From: JAJPKK01 sp963781195
Lineage (GTDB): Bacteria; Pseudomonadota; Alphaproteobacteria; Rhizobiales; Xanthobacteraceae
Assembly (NCBI GenBank): GCA_963781195.1
Contig: CAWAEZ010000011.1
Span: 372,001 to 436,000, forward strand
Length of the DNA stretch: 64,000 bases
Direction: 5' to 3'
Shown here: positions 25,961 to 35,794 of the stretch, piece by piece
How positions within the stretch are numbered: position 1 is the stretch's first letter
Layout: every line of letters begins with the position of its first letter
Notes under the pieces: model-generated
Database searches by the model: none
Told to the model about the DNA's origin: nothing
Seen by the model: only the letters and a program-made list of their open reading frames with translations
Program-made: the position numbers and the translations under genes

Positions 25961-28405
25961 ATGAGTGAGGTGGATCCGCATTCGGCTTTCAACCAGGCGC
26001 TAGCGCTCCACCGCGCCGGACGATTGGCCGATGCGAAGGAGATATACCGGCAGATCGCGAAAGCTCACCCCGATCATGTCGAGAGCCGGCATCTGCTCGG
26101 TGTGGTTTGTCATCAACTGGGCGATCATGCGGAGGCAGTCCGTCAAATCGGCTTCGCGCTGCGCATAAATCCGCGGCATGCGTCCGCGTACAACAATCGC
26201 GGTGTCGTGCTCCAGCATCTGAAGCGCTTCGATGAGGCGCTGGCGAGCTACGATCAGGCGATTGCGTTGGAGCCCGACAGTGCGGATTACCATTACAACC
26301 GCGGCAATGCGCTAAAAGACCTGAAGCGGCTCGACGAGACGTTGGCGAGCTATGATCGGGTGATAGCGCTCGCGTCCGACCACGCAGGCGCCTATTACAA
26401 CCGCGGCAATGTGCTTGGGCAGCTCGCACAATTCGATGAATCGTTGGCGAGCTACGAAAAGGTGATTGCCCTCCAACCCCGTCATGTAGAGGCCCGCGTC
26501 AATCGCGGCATCGTGCTTCACGAGTTGAAACGGTTCGGCGAAGCATTGGCGAGCTTCGATGGGGCGATCGCTCTCAAGCCCGATTATGTGGAGGCCTACG
26601 TTAACCGCGGCATTGCGCTTCATGAATTGAGCCGGTTCGACGAGGCATTGGCGAGCTTCGATATGGCGATCCAAAGAAGATTGGATTGTGCCGAAGCTTT
26701 CAACTGTCGCGGCAATGCGCTCGAGGCGCTCAAACGGCTGGATGAGGCGGCGGTTAGTTACGATAAAGCGATCGCGATCAGGCCCGATTACGCCGAAGCT
26801 TTCAACAACCGGGCCAACGCGCTCCAGCAGCTTCGGCGCTTCGATGAGGCGCTCGGAAGTTGCGACCGTGCAATCAAACTCAAACCCGATTACGCGGAAG
26901 CCCATATAAACCGTGGCATCGTGCTCATGGAGATGATGCGGTTCGACGAGGCGCTGGCGAGTTGCGGTCGGGCGCTCGGTGTTCGGCCGGATTGTGCCGA
27001 GGCGCTCTCACTCCGCGCTGCAATCCTGCAGGCTCAGGGCAGGATCGATGAGGCGATTTCTGCTTACAGAGCCGCGCTGGCCATCAAACCCGATGCTTTT
27101 GCCATTCATACCAACTTGATCTTCGCTCTCAATTTCGATGCATCCGCTTCGGCGGCCGACAAACAAGACGAGCGCGCCCGGTGGAACGAGCGCCATGCAC
27201 AACGCTTCTTCGATGATTCCAGGCCGCATGCGAACGACCCGGATCCTGACCGGCGACTCCGCGTCGGGTATGTTACAGATCGGTTTCGGCGTCAGGCGGC
27301 GGCTTACGCTTTCGGCGGCGTGCTGCTCTGCCACGATGCAAACCAGGTCGAGGTGTTTTGCTACTCGGACACCCTGCAAGAAGACGATGTAACCGCTCGC
27401 TTTCGCAGTCGCGCCGACCGGTGGCGCGACACGAGCGGCGTGTCGGACGATAAGCTCGCCGAGTTGGTCCGCCATGATCAAATCGACATCCTGGTGGATC
27501 TCGTCGGGCATATGGCGGGCCACCGGCTCCGCGTTTTCGCGCGCAAGCCGGCACCGATCCAGGTTACAGCGTGGGGCGAGCCGACCGGCACCGGCCTGCA
27601 GGCTATGGACTACCTGCTTGCAGATCCCGTCCTGGTCCCCCCGGCAGAACGCGGCCTCCTCACAGAGCGTGTCGTCGAATTGGATAATTTCCTCGGGTAT
27701 TGGGTCCCCGAGGCATTGCCAGAGGCGGGGTCTTTGCCCGCGATTGCACAAGGGCATCTCACGTTTGGTTCATTCAACCGTCTCGATAAGATTTCAGATC
27801 CGGTCATAAGCCTGTGGGCGACGGTCTTGCATGCGCTGCCGGGGGCACGGCTGGTTCTGAAAGACCGAATGCTCGCGGATTTCGGCCAACGGGCGCGCAT
27901 CGAGACTGCTTTTGCCGTGAAGGGAATCTCGGCGGAGCGGCTGACAACTCTGGCGGATTCAGATCGAATGTCACATTTTTCCGCCTACCGGAAAATTGAC
28001 ATTGCCTTGGATCCTTTTCCCCATAGCGGTGGAATGACAACACTCGACGCCTTGTGGATGGGCGTGCCGGTGGTGACTTGGCCCGGCCGGTCCATATCCT
28101 CCAGGCTGGCCGCTGCGAGCCTTACGGCCCTCAATCTCGTCGATTTCATTGCCGCTGATGCCGAGAGCTATGTGAAGCTCGCCATTGCCAAAGGAAACGA
28201 CCTCGATGCGTTGGCCCGCTTGCGCGCGAGCCTGCGCCCGCACATTGCCGGCTCCGTCCTCGGCGATCCGCAACGTTACGCTCGCGCTGTCGAGTGCGCC
28301 TACCGCGACATGTGGCGCCGCTGGTGCGCCGCGGCTGAAGATCAAACACGTCCTCATCACGACAAATCGCGACGCTCGAACGCACAAGATCGCGGCCGGT
28401 TGTGA
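25961..28405 (+). CDS. TPR/O-GlcNAc-transferase-like (SPINDLY) protein, divergent copy
   Basis: A protein of 814 aa. Residues 6-385 form about eleven TPR units of 34 residues with the consensus N-R-G-x-x-L-x-x-L-x-R-F-D-E-A-L-A-S-Y-D. The C-terminal half is a GT41 / SPINDLY catalytic region: R-L-R-V-G-Y-V-T-D-R-F, D-I-L-V-D-L-V-G-H, K-P-A-P-I-Q-V-T, F-G-S-F-N-R, and H-S-G-G-M-T-T-L-D-A-L-W-M-G-V-P-V-V-T-W-P-G. Such enzymes add GlcNAc or fucose to Ser/Thr of cytoplasmic proteins. It differs from the four reverse-strand paralogues in its TPR consensus and in the H-S-G-G-M motif, which is closer to eukaryotic OGT. Confidence 0.88.
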   Translation: MSEVDPHSAFNQALALHRAGRLADAKEIYRQIAKAHPDHVESRHLLGVVCHQLGDHAEAVRQIGFALRINPRHASAYNNRGVVLQHLKRFDEALASYDQAIALEPDSADYHYNRGNALKDLKRLDETLASYDRVIALASDHAGAYYNRGNVLGQLAQFDESLASYEKVIALQPRHVEARVNRGIVLHELKRFGEALASFDGAIALKPDYVEAYVNRGIALHELSRFDEALASFDMAIQRRLDCAEAFNCRGNALEALKRLDEAAVSYDKAIAIRPDYAEAFNNRANALQQLRRFDEALGSCDRAIKLKPDYAEAHINRGIVLMEMMRFDEALASCGRALGVRPDCAEALSLRAAILQAQGRIDEAISAYRAALAIKPDAFAIHTNLIFALNFDASASAADKQDERARWNERHAQRFFDDSRPHANDPDPDRRLRVGYVTDRFRRQAAAYAFGGVLLCHDANQVEVFCYSDTLQEDDVTARFRSRADRWRDTSGVSDDKLAELVRHDQIDILVDLVGHMAGHRLRVFARKPAPIQVTAWGEPTGTGLQAMDYLLADPVLVPPAERGLLTERVVELDNFLGYWVPEALPEAGSLPAIAQGHLTFGSFNRLDKISDPVISLWATVLHALPGARLVLKDRMLADFGQRARIETAFAVKGISAERLTTLADSDRMSHFSAYRKIDIALDPFPHSGGMTTLDALWMGVPVVTWPGRSISSRLAAASLTALNLVDFIAADAESYVKLAIAKGNDLDALARLRASLRPHIAGSVLGDPQRYARAVECAYRDMWRRWCAAAEDQTRPHHDKSRRSNAQDRGRL

Positions 28406-28491
28406 CATGCGGGGAACCGGACCCGCTGCCCCGGTCGCTTTCGTCCGGCTCCCACCGGAGCATTGCGACGTCCGTAGGAATGGGCGTTTCT
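28385..28491 (+). repeat. Duplicated downstream segment, copy 2
   Basis: 107 bases matching 25691-25796 with many substitutions. Here the stem of the terminator is largely destroyed (ACCGGACCCGCTGCCCCGGT), so it is a decayed copy. It overlaps the last seven codons of the TPR gene. Confidence 0.55.
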
Positions 28492-28544
28492 TGAGCTTAA
28501 CGCGAGCCTGCCGCCTGCAGGCAACCTGCAGGGTGTAACTCCGG

Positions 28545-29090
28545 ATGTCGGGCGCAGGGAATTCGATCCCGCTGGTGCCGGGCCGCGCATGCGGCGACTG
28601 TACGCTGTGCTGCAAGCTCATCGGCATCGACGCGTTGAACAAGCCCGCAGGTTCGTGGTGCCCGCATTGCGCACCCGGCAAAGGCTGCACCATCTACGCC
28701 GAGCGTCCGGCCGAGTGCCGGACGTTTCACTGCTCGTGGCTGACCACGCCGAACCTCGGGCCGGAATGGCGGCCCACCAAATCGAAAATGGTGCTGTGTA
28801 TCGAGGGTGGGGGGAACGTGCTCGCCGTGTGGGTCGACGCCGGCGACCCCGGCGCTTGGCGGCGAGACCCCTATTTTCGGCAGCTCAAGGAATACGCGAT
28901 CGCCGAGGCCGACCGAATCCGCATCGTCGTCTATGTGAAGAATCGGATGGTCATCATCCTGCCGAACAAGGAGGTGGATCTCGGCGTCATGCGGCCGGGC
29001 GACCAGCTTGTGGTGCGTGAGACTCCCACCCCGAATGGCAGAGACTGGATCGCCTATCTGGAGCCCGCACCGGGCGCCAATGAGCGGTGA
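28545..29090 (+). CDS. YkgJ-like cysteine-cluster protein
   Basis: A protein of 181 aa. The N-terminus has C16-G-D-C19-T-L-C22-C23, followed by C-P-H-C, G-C-T-I-Y, A-E-C-R-T-F-H-C: eight or nine conserved cysteines like the CxxCxxCC proteins that bind zinc or an Fe-S cluster. The rest (N-V-L-A-V-W-V-D-A-G-D-P-G-A-W) is unassigned. It lies 139 bases after the divergent TPR transferase on the same strand. A role in redox control or in modification chemistry is possible but not shown. Confidence 0.75.
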   Translation: MSGAGNSIPLVPGRACGDCTLCCKLIGIDALNKPAGSWCPHCAPGKGCTIYAERPAECRTFHCSWLTTPNLGPEWRPTKSKMVLCIEGGGNVLAVWVDAGDPGAWRRDPYFRQLKEYAIAEADRIRIVVYVKNRMVIILPNKEVDLGVMRPGDQLVVRETPTPNGRDWIAYLEPAPGANER

Positions 29091-29190
29091 GTTCATCGTC
29101 CGCGTTGAGTTCGATTTGCTGCGAGCCCCCCCCCCGGGGACCGCTTTCGGAAAGTCGGCTGCGTTTGCCCGATCGCGCGCCGCGAAGCGG

Positions 29191-31647
29191 CTATGACACG
29201 CTCCGTGTTGCCGCCGGCGGCGCGGAGTGCGGAGCGCTGCACCATCTCCGCCACATGGTGCGATAGGCCTGCTCGACCTTGCGCGCAAATGCCGGCGCGT
29301 CGCACAAAGGCGATGCCGCCATCCGCGGCCGCAGCGAATGCCGCTGGTCGGCGAGACGTCCGGGAGCGCCCGCCAGGGCAACGGCCGTCTCGACATAGGC
29401 CTCGATCGAATCGGCGATGAGATCTGGCATGCCGATCTGGGTGAGCAGGCTGGCGCCGACCCGGCCGGCATGGCGGTCGCCCCGCAGCGTCACCACCGGC
29501 ACGCCCATCCACAACGCCTCGCAGGTGGTTGTGGTGCCGTTATAGGGGAACGGATCCAGCGCGATGTCGACGCGGTGATAAAGCGCGAGATGCGCCGCGC
29601 TGTCCGGTATCTCGGCAAACAGCTCGATTCGTGCCGCCGCCACGCCCCGTCGCGCCAGCCGATCGAGATACAGGGCGCGCGTCGAGGCATCGGAGAACGC
29701 CTTTCCCTTCAGCAACAAGCGCGCCTGCGGCAGCCGCATCAGCAACGTCGCCCAGGCATCGAGGGTTGCTCCCGACAGCTTGGCGGGGTTGTTGAACGAG
29801 CCGAAGGTGGCGGCACCGGTCGCAAGACCGGGCGCGGAAGTCGGCGCAGGGGCGTCAGCGCCACCCCCATAGCAAAGAAAGCCCCCCGGCAGGCGTACCA
29901 GGGTTTCGCAGGCGAGCGCATCAGCCTCTCCAGGGGGGTCGCTCACCGCGTCGACCAGCCGGTAATCCATTGCTTCCAGGCCGGTGGAATTCGGGTAGCC
30001 GAGCCAACTGACCTGCAGCGGCGCCGGCTTGCGGGCGAACACCATCAGCCGGTTCTTCGAGGTATGGCCGGCCAGATCCACCAGGATGTCGATGCCGTCA
30101 CGACGGATCCGCTCCGCCAGGGCGTCGTCCGACATCCCCACGGTCGGCATCCAGTGATCAGCCAAATTTTGGAAGCGCGCGGTGACCGCATCCGGCGCAC
30201 TCACCTGGGCATAGCAGAAGACGTCGATCGCGTGGCGGTCGTGGTTTCGCAGCAGAGGTTCCAGAAACTGCGCGACCGAATGGCCACGGAAGTCCGGCGA
30301 AACATATCCCACCTTGAGGCGTCGCCCGTCATTGCGTTCGTTCGCATAGGCGTGGGGACGCTGCACGGGGCGGCCATGCCGCTCGTGCCAAGCTCGATGG
30401 GCATCGAACAGGGCGGTCGGTGAAACGTGCTCGCTGTAGTTCATGCAAGCCAACAAAGCACTCGAGGCCTCGAAGTAATCGGGCTTCAGGCGGATGGCTT
30501 CCTGATACGCGGCGAAAGCGCCTTCGAGATCGGCCTGGTCGGCAAGCGCAGCGCCAAGACTCGAATGAGCGGCAGCATGGTCGGGACTTATGCGGATCGC
30601 CTCGCGAGACGCGATGATGGCCTCCTGGATCTGGCCCAGCTCGCGCAAGCCGTTTCCGAGGTTGGCGAGCGCTTCGCGATAGTTGGGCTTGACGCGGATT
30701 GCCTCGCGCCATGCCGCAACGGCATCCGCGCCGTTTTGCCGATCGAAGAGCGCGCAGCCCAGATTGTAGTGAGCATCGGCGTAGTGTGGCGCGATGCGGA
30801 TCGCTTGGCGGCTGGCAACGACGGCCTCGTCGAGCCGCCCGAGCTGGTGAAGCATGGCCGCGAGGTTGGAATACGCCTCCGCGTAGTCCGGTTTGATCTG
30901 GATCGCGCGGTGCGTCGCAGCGATCGCATCCTCGAGTTTTCCCTGTTTGCTCAGTGCGGCGCCGAGGTAGCAATGCGCCTCCGCAAAGCCCGGCACGAGG
31001 CGAATGGCATGCCGGAATTCGGCGACGGCCGTTTCGAGCTCGCCTTCGTCATGGAGAGCGCAGCCGAGGTTGCAATGGGCGACCGGCTGACTTGGATCGA
31101 GACGGATGGCCTCGCGACACGCCGCTGCCGCTTCGCGAAGCTGTCCTTGCCGTCTCAGAACGTCGCCGAGGTTGGCATGCGCCTGCGCCAATCGGGGCTG
31201 GAAGCGGATCGTCTGGCGATAGGCGGCGATCGCCTCCGCGAGCTTTCCATCCTCGTGGAGGAAGCTTGCGAGACTGAAATGCGCCTCGGCCATGTCGGGC
31301 TTGAGGCTGACCGCCTGCCGTGCCGCGGCGGTCGCTTCCGAGATCTTGCCATTTGCGCGCAGCGCAACACCGAGATTGTAGAAATATGCGGGATTCGTCG
31401 CGTTCTCCTTGATGGCCCGACCGATCATCTCCACGGCTGCGTCACTGCGACCGGATTGCAGGGCGACGATGCCGAGCATATTCAGCGCGTCGGCATTGCC
31501 GGGTTCAATCTCGAGCACGCGCCGGTAACTCGCTTCGGCTTCGGCCAGACGTCCTTCCTGGTGGTGTTTCACGGCAGCACCAAGGAGGTCGGCAGCCCGG
31601 CCTGTACCCGAGGGAGGTTGGCCGGCGTCAGGTCGACCCAGTTTCAT
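29191..31647 (-). CDS. TPR/O-GlcNAc-transferase-like protein, tandem copy 4 (11 TPRs)
   Basis: A protein of 818 aa with eleven TPR units (consensus N-L-G-x-A-L-x-x-x-G-K-L-x-E-A-I-A-A-x-R-x-A-I-R-I-K-P-D) in residues 15-395, then the GT41 catalytic part: L-K-V-G-Y-V-S-P-D-F-R-G-H, D-I-L-V-D-L-A-G-H-T-S-K-N-R, P-L-Q-V-S-W-L-G-Y-P-N-S-T-G, F-G-S-F-N-N-P-A-K-L, L-L-L-K-G-K, and N-G-T-T-T-T-C-E-A-L-W-M-G-V-P-V. It is the last gene of a four-gene operon; its start overlaps the previous gene by 20 bases. The ATG at 31647 was preferred because GGGAGA sits 8 bases ahead. Confidence 0.9.
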   Translation of the reverse strand: MKLGRPDAGQPPSGTGRAADLLGAAVKHHQEGRLAEAEASYRRVLEIEPGNADALNMLGIVALQSGRSDAAVEMIGRAIKENATNPAYFYNLGVALRANGKISEATAAARQAVSLKPDMAEAHFSLASFLHEDGKLAEAIAAYRQTIRFQPRLAQAHANLGDVLRRQGQLREAAAACREAIRLDPSQPVAHCNLGCALHDEGELETAVAEFRHAIRLVPGFAEAHCYLGAALSKQGKLEDAIAATHRAIQIKPDYAEAYSNLAAMLHQLGRLDEAVVASRQAIRIAPHYADAHYNLGCALFDRQNGADAVAAWREAIRVKPNYREALANLGNGLRELGQIQEAIIASREAIRISPDHAAAHSSLGAALADQADLEGAFAAYQEAIRLKPDYFEASSALLACMNYSEHVSPTALFDAHRAWHERHGRPVQRPHAYANERNDGRRLKVGYVSPDFRGHSVAQFLEPLLRNHDRHAIDVFCYAQVSAPDAVTARFQNLADHWMPTVGMSDDALAERIRRDGIDILVDLAGHTSKNRLMVFARKPAPLQVSWLGYPNSTGLEAMDYRLVDAVSDPPGEADALACETLVRLPGGFLCYGGGADAPAPTSAPGLATGAATFGSFNNPAKLSGATLDAWATLLMRLPQARLLLKGKAFSDASTRALYLDRLARRGVAAARIELFAEIPDSAAHLALYHRVDIALDPFPYNGTTTTCEALWMGVPVVTLRGDRHAGRVGASLLTQIGMPDLIADSIEAYVETAVALAGAPGRLADQRHSLRPRMAASPLCDAPAFARKVEQAYRTMWRRWCSAPHSAPPAATRSVS

Positions 31648-33814
31648 CGGCATGTTCTCCCAGTGGCGCAGGGCGAGGGGTCTCGCACCAACGCCGCCAC
31701 ATGGTGCGGTACGCGGCCTCTACTTTGCGCGCGAAGGCGGCCGCATCGCACAGCGGCGACGCCGCCATGTGACGCCGCAGTGAATGGCGCAGCTCACTCA
31801 GGCGCGCCGGGTCGCCTGCCAACGCTGCGGCGGCCTCCACATAAGCCTCGGTCGAAGCCGCCACCAGATCGCTCAACCCGACTTGGCCGAGCAGGCTGGC
31901 GCCGACCCGCGCGGCATGGCGGTCGCCGCGCAACGACACCACCGGAACGCCCATCCATAAAGCCTCACAGGTGGTCGTGGTGCCGTTATAGGGAAACGGA
32001 TCGAGGGCGATGTCGATGGAGTCATAAAGCGCGAGGTGCGCACGGTCCGGGAGCCAGCCTACCAGTTCGACCCGATCCGCGGCCACGCCGCGTTCGACCA
32101 GGCGGTCGCGGTAGAGCGTGCGGGTCGCCGCTTCTGCGAACGGCTTGCCCTTGAGCAGCAGGCGCGCGGCAGGGAGCCGCGCCAGCAACTGCGCCCAGAC
32201 ATCGAGGGTCGCGCCCGAAAGCTTGGCGGGATTGTTGAACGAACCAAAGGTCACAAAGCCGTTCGTGAGACACGGCGCCGTCGAAGGCGCGGGCGCTTCT
32301 TGGCGCACGCCGTAGCACAGGAAGCCGCCGGGGAGCCGCACCAAGGCTTCGCTGGCGAACGCGTCGGCTTCTGGTTCGGGATCGGTCACTGCGTCGACGA
32401 GGCGATAGTCCATGGCTGCAAGGCCGGTGGTGTTGGGGTAGCCGAGCCAGGTCACTTGCACCGGCGCCGGCTTGCGCGCGAACACCGCCAAGCGGTTCCT
32501 CGAAGTATGACCGGCGAGATCGACCAGGATGTCGATGCCGTCATTTCGGATTGTGCCCGACAATGCGTCGTCCGAGATTCCGACCGTCGCCGTCCACCGA
32601 TCGGCGAGTTCCTCGAATCGGGCCGTGGTGGCATCCGGCGCGCTCACCTCGGAATAGCAGAACACCTCGACTTCGTTGCGGTCATGGCTGCGCAGCAGCG
32701 GCTCCAGGAAATGGGCGACCGAATGCATTCGGAAGTCCGGCGACACATAGCCGACCCTGAGCCGCCGACCGGTGGCGCGATCGTTGACATGGGCGGCGGG
32801 CCCCGGCATTGCGCGGCCATGACACGCATCCCACTCCCGATGCGCTGCGAACACCTCGCCGACCGAAATGCCGTCGACGTGGTTCAGGCAGAACGCCAGG
32901 TTGCTGCGGGCTTCGGCGAAGTCCGGCCTAAACCGGATGGCCTCGCGACAAGCGCCGATGGCCTCGTCGAATTTGCCCTGCTCCAGAAGCGCGCCGCCCA
33001 AATTCAAATGGGCCGCGGCATGGTCGGGTTTGATGCGGATGACTTGGCGTAATGCCGCGACGGCTTCGGCGAGCTTACCCTGGTCGCAGAGCGCATTGCC
33101 GAGGTTGCAGTGTGCCTGCACCAGGCTGGGCTTAATGTGGATCGCTTGACGATAGGCTGCCACCGCCTCGTCGAGGCGGCCGAGTGCCTTGAGCGCATTG
33201 CCGAGGTTGAAACAGGCTTCGACCAGATCGGGTTTGATCGCTTTCGCCTGACGATAGGCCGCAAGCGCCTCGTCGAGCCGGCCTTGATCCTTGAGCGCGG
33301 CACCGAGGCTCAGATATGCCTGGGCGAAGCCGGGTCGGATGCGGATCGCCGCACGGGAAGCCGCGATCGACTCATCGAGTTTGCCCAGCTGTCGAAGCGT
33401 CACGGCAAGACTGCAATACGCCTCGGCGGTCTCGGGGTCGATTCGGATCGCTTGATGAAACACGGCTACGGCTTCGTCGTACCTGCCGAGGTCGCGCAGC
33501 GCGCAGCCGAGGTTCGAAACGTAAATCGGATTGGCATCGTTCTGCCTGATCGCACGGCCGATCAGGTCAACCGCGAATTCGTGACGCCCGGCCTGGTGAG
33601 CCGCCACGCCGCAGAGATGCAGGGCATCGGCGTGGTCGGGCTGGGCCGTCAGCACTTGCCGATAGCAGGCTTCGGCCTGGGTCAGCCGTCCGGCCCGATG
33701 ATGGGCGACGCCGGCCGCGAACAGCTCGGCAAGTCCGGTCGGAGTTGTCAAAGCAACCAGGCCCGGGTCGCGCTGCCCGTGTTTCGCGCCGGCGCGGCGT
33801 TGCTGGCGGTTCAT
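31628..33814 (-). CDS. TPR/O-GlcNAc-transferase-like protein, tandem copy 3 (8 TPRs)
   Basis: A protein of 728 aa. It opens with MNRQQRRAGAK, a short basic leader shared with the upstream paralogue, then eight TPR units (residues 30-305) and the same catalytic half: V-G-Y-V-S-P-D-F-R-M-H-S-V, D-L-A-G-H-T-S-R-N-R, V-T-W-L-G-Y-P-N-T-T-G, F-G-S-F-N-N-P-A-K-L, N-G-T-T-T-T-C-E-A-L. Predicted role is Ser/Thr glycosylation of proteins. AAAGGGTGGC precedes the ATG. The gap to the upstream gene is 13 bases and the downstream gene overlaps, so all are probably co-transcribed. Confidence 0.9.
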   Translation of the reverse strand: MNRQQRRAGAKHGQRDPGLVALTTPTGLAELFAAGVAHHRAGRLTQAEACYRQVLTAQPDHADALHLCGVAAHQAGRHEFAVDLIGRAIRQNDANPIYVSNLGCALRDLGRYDEAVAVFHQAIRIDPETAEAYCSLAVTLRQLGKLDESIAASRAAIRIRPGFAQAYLSLGAALKDQGRLDEALAAYRQAKAIKPDLVEACFNLGNALKALGRLDEAVAAYRQAIHIKPSLVQAHCNLGNALCDQGKLAEAVAALRQVIRIKPDHAAAHLNLGGALLEQGKFDEAIGACREAIRFRPDFAEARSNLAFCLNHVDGISVGEVFAAHREWDACHGRAMPGPAAHVNDRATGRRLRVGYVSPDFRMHSVAHFLEPLLRSHDRNEVEVFCYSEVSAPDATTARFEELADRWTATVGISDDALSGTIRNDGIDILVDLAGHTSRNRLAVFARKPAPVQVTWLGYPNTTGLAAMDYRLVDAVTDPEPEADAFASEALVRLPGGFLCYGVRQEAPAPSTAPCLTNGFVTFGSFNNPAKLSGATLDVWAQLLARLPAARLLLKGKPFAEAATRTLYRDRLVERGVAADRVELVGWLPDRAHLALYDSIDIALDPFPYNGTTTTCEALWMGVPVVSLRGDRHAARVGASLLGQVGLSDLVAASTEAYVEAAAALAGDPARLSELRHSLRRHMAASPLCDAAAFARKVEAAYRTMWRRWCETPRPAPLGEHADETGST

Positions 33815-33827
33815 GGGCGCCACCCTT

Positions 33828-35790
33828 TCATGGCGGCGCGAGGTCCGGCGCCGCGCACCAGTGCTGCCACATGGTGCGATAAGCTGCCTCGATCTTGCGG
33901 GCAAAGGCAGGGGCATCGCACAGCGGCGAGGCGGCCATGCGCGGTCGCAAAGATCGCCGGAGGTCACTCAGGCGCGCAGGGTCGCCCGACAATGCCGCCG
34001 CGGTCTCCACATAGGTCTCGACGGAGTTGGCGATGAGATCGGTCAGCCCAATCTGGGTGAGGAGGCTGGCGCCGACCCGGCCGGCGTGGCGATCGCCGCG
34101 CAGTGTGACCACCGGCACGCCCATCCACAACGCCTCGCAGGTGGTCGTGGTGCCGTTATAGGGAAACGGATCCAGCGCGATGTCGACCCGGTCGTAGAGC
34201 GCGAGATGATTTTGGTCCGGCAGCCACGCCACGAGCTCGAGCCGCTCCGCGGCTACGCCGCGATCGGCAAAGCGGTCGAGACAGAGCGCGCGGGTCGCGG
34301 CGTCGGCGAACGGCTTGCCCTTGAGCAGGAGGCGCGCGGTGGGGACCCGGGTCAGCAGCTGCGCCCAGCCATCGAGCGTTGCCGCCGACAGCTTGGACGG
34401 GTTGTTGAACGATCCAAACGTAATGGCGCCGGTGGCGAGCCACGGTGCGGGCCCGGGCAGGGGAGCCTCGTCTCGCCCGCGATAGCAGAGAAAGCCTTCC
34501 GGCAGCCGCACCAAAGTTTCACGCGCGAACGCGTCAGCCGTTCCCTCAGGATCAGTCACCGCATCGACCAGGCGGTAGTCGATGGCCTTGAGCCCGGTGG
34601 TGTTGGGATAGCCGAGCCACGTGACCTGAACCGGCGCCGGCTTATAAGCGAACACCGGCAGACGGTTCTTTGCGGTGTGCCCGGCCAGGTCCACCAGGAT
34701 ATCGATGCCGTCGCGTCGGATCTGTTCGGTCAGGGCCTCATTCGACCTCCCCACGGTCACCGCCCAATGATCGGCCGACTGCTTGAGCCGCTCGGTCATC
34801 GCGTCCGGCAAGCTGACGTCTGCGTAGCAGAACACTTCGAACTCGATGCGATCGTGGTTTCGCAGGAGAGGTTCCAAGAAATACGCCACCGAGTGCTGGC
34901 GGAAATCAGGCGAGACATAACCAACCTTCAACCGTCGCCGGAGAACACGATCTTTGCCCCAGGAATCGCGTTGCGGCAGCGGCCGAGCGTAACGCTGATC
35001 CCAACCGCAATGCGCCTCGAACAGTCCGGCCGGCGAAACGCCGTCGGGGTAGTTCATGCAACCCAGCAGGCCGCTGAAGGCCTCGACAAGATCGGGCTGC
35101 AGACGAAGTGCCTCGCGATATGCGGCGATTGCCTCCTCAAAACTGCCGCGGTCACAGAGCGCGGCGCCGAGATTGCAATGGGCCTTGGCTGAAAGGGGAT
35201 CGATGCGGATGGCGTGGTGGCACGCATCGGCGGCCTCGTCCACCTTTCCAATCTCGCGCAGCGCATTGCCGAGGTTGTAATGGGCTTCGGCCAAGGACGG
35301 ACTGATGCGGATGGCTTCGCGGCTCGCTGTGATTGCCTCGTCGAGCTTGCCTTGGCCCTTCAACGCCAGCCCGAGGTTGGAATAGGCCGCGGCGAAGTCG
35401 GGTTGCATTCGGATGGCGTGTTCGCATGCGGCGACGGCCTCCCCGAGAAAGCCCATATCTCTCAGGACGGCTCCAAAATTGCAGAAGTAGGAAGCATTCG
35501 TTCCGTTGAGCGCGATGGCCCGACGGATCAAGTCGAGCGCCGCGTCGTGTTGCCCCACCTGCTGGGCGATGACGCCCATAAGGTGCAGGGCGTCGGCGTG
35601 GTCCGGCTGGGCCGCCAGCACTTGCCGATAACAGGTCTCGGCCTGATTGAGCTGCGCGGCCCGATGGTGGGCGACGCCCGCCGCAAACAACTCCGCAAGG
35701 GCCGGACGGAGCCTTCGGGACAGCGGGTTCCGGTCCGCGCGGTCTCTGCTTTGCGGCGGCGCGGCGTTGCTGGCGGTTCACGGGAGCCAT
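33828..35790 (-). CDS. TPR/O-GlcNAc-transferase-like protein, tandem copy 2 (6 TPRs), frameshift near start
   Basis: About 650 aa when read through one shift. From ATG at 35790 the protein starts M-A-P-V-N-R-Q-Q-R-R-A-A-A-K like copy 3, but the TPR part L-A-E-L-F-A-A-G-V-A-H-H lies in another frame. Removing one base from the triplet G run at 35699-35701 joins them exactly as in copy 3. Six TPR units and the full catalytic half follow intact (D-L-A-G-H-T-A-K-N-R, F-G-S-F-N-N-P-S-K-L, N-G-T-T-T-T-C-E-A-L). Without the repair, translation would need an internal TTG at 35690. Indel error or a real off-switch are both possible. Confidence 0.82.
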
Positions 35791-35794
35791 CTTG

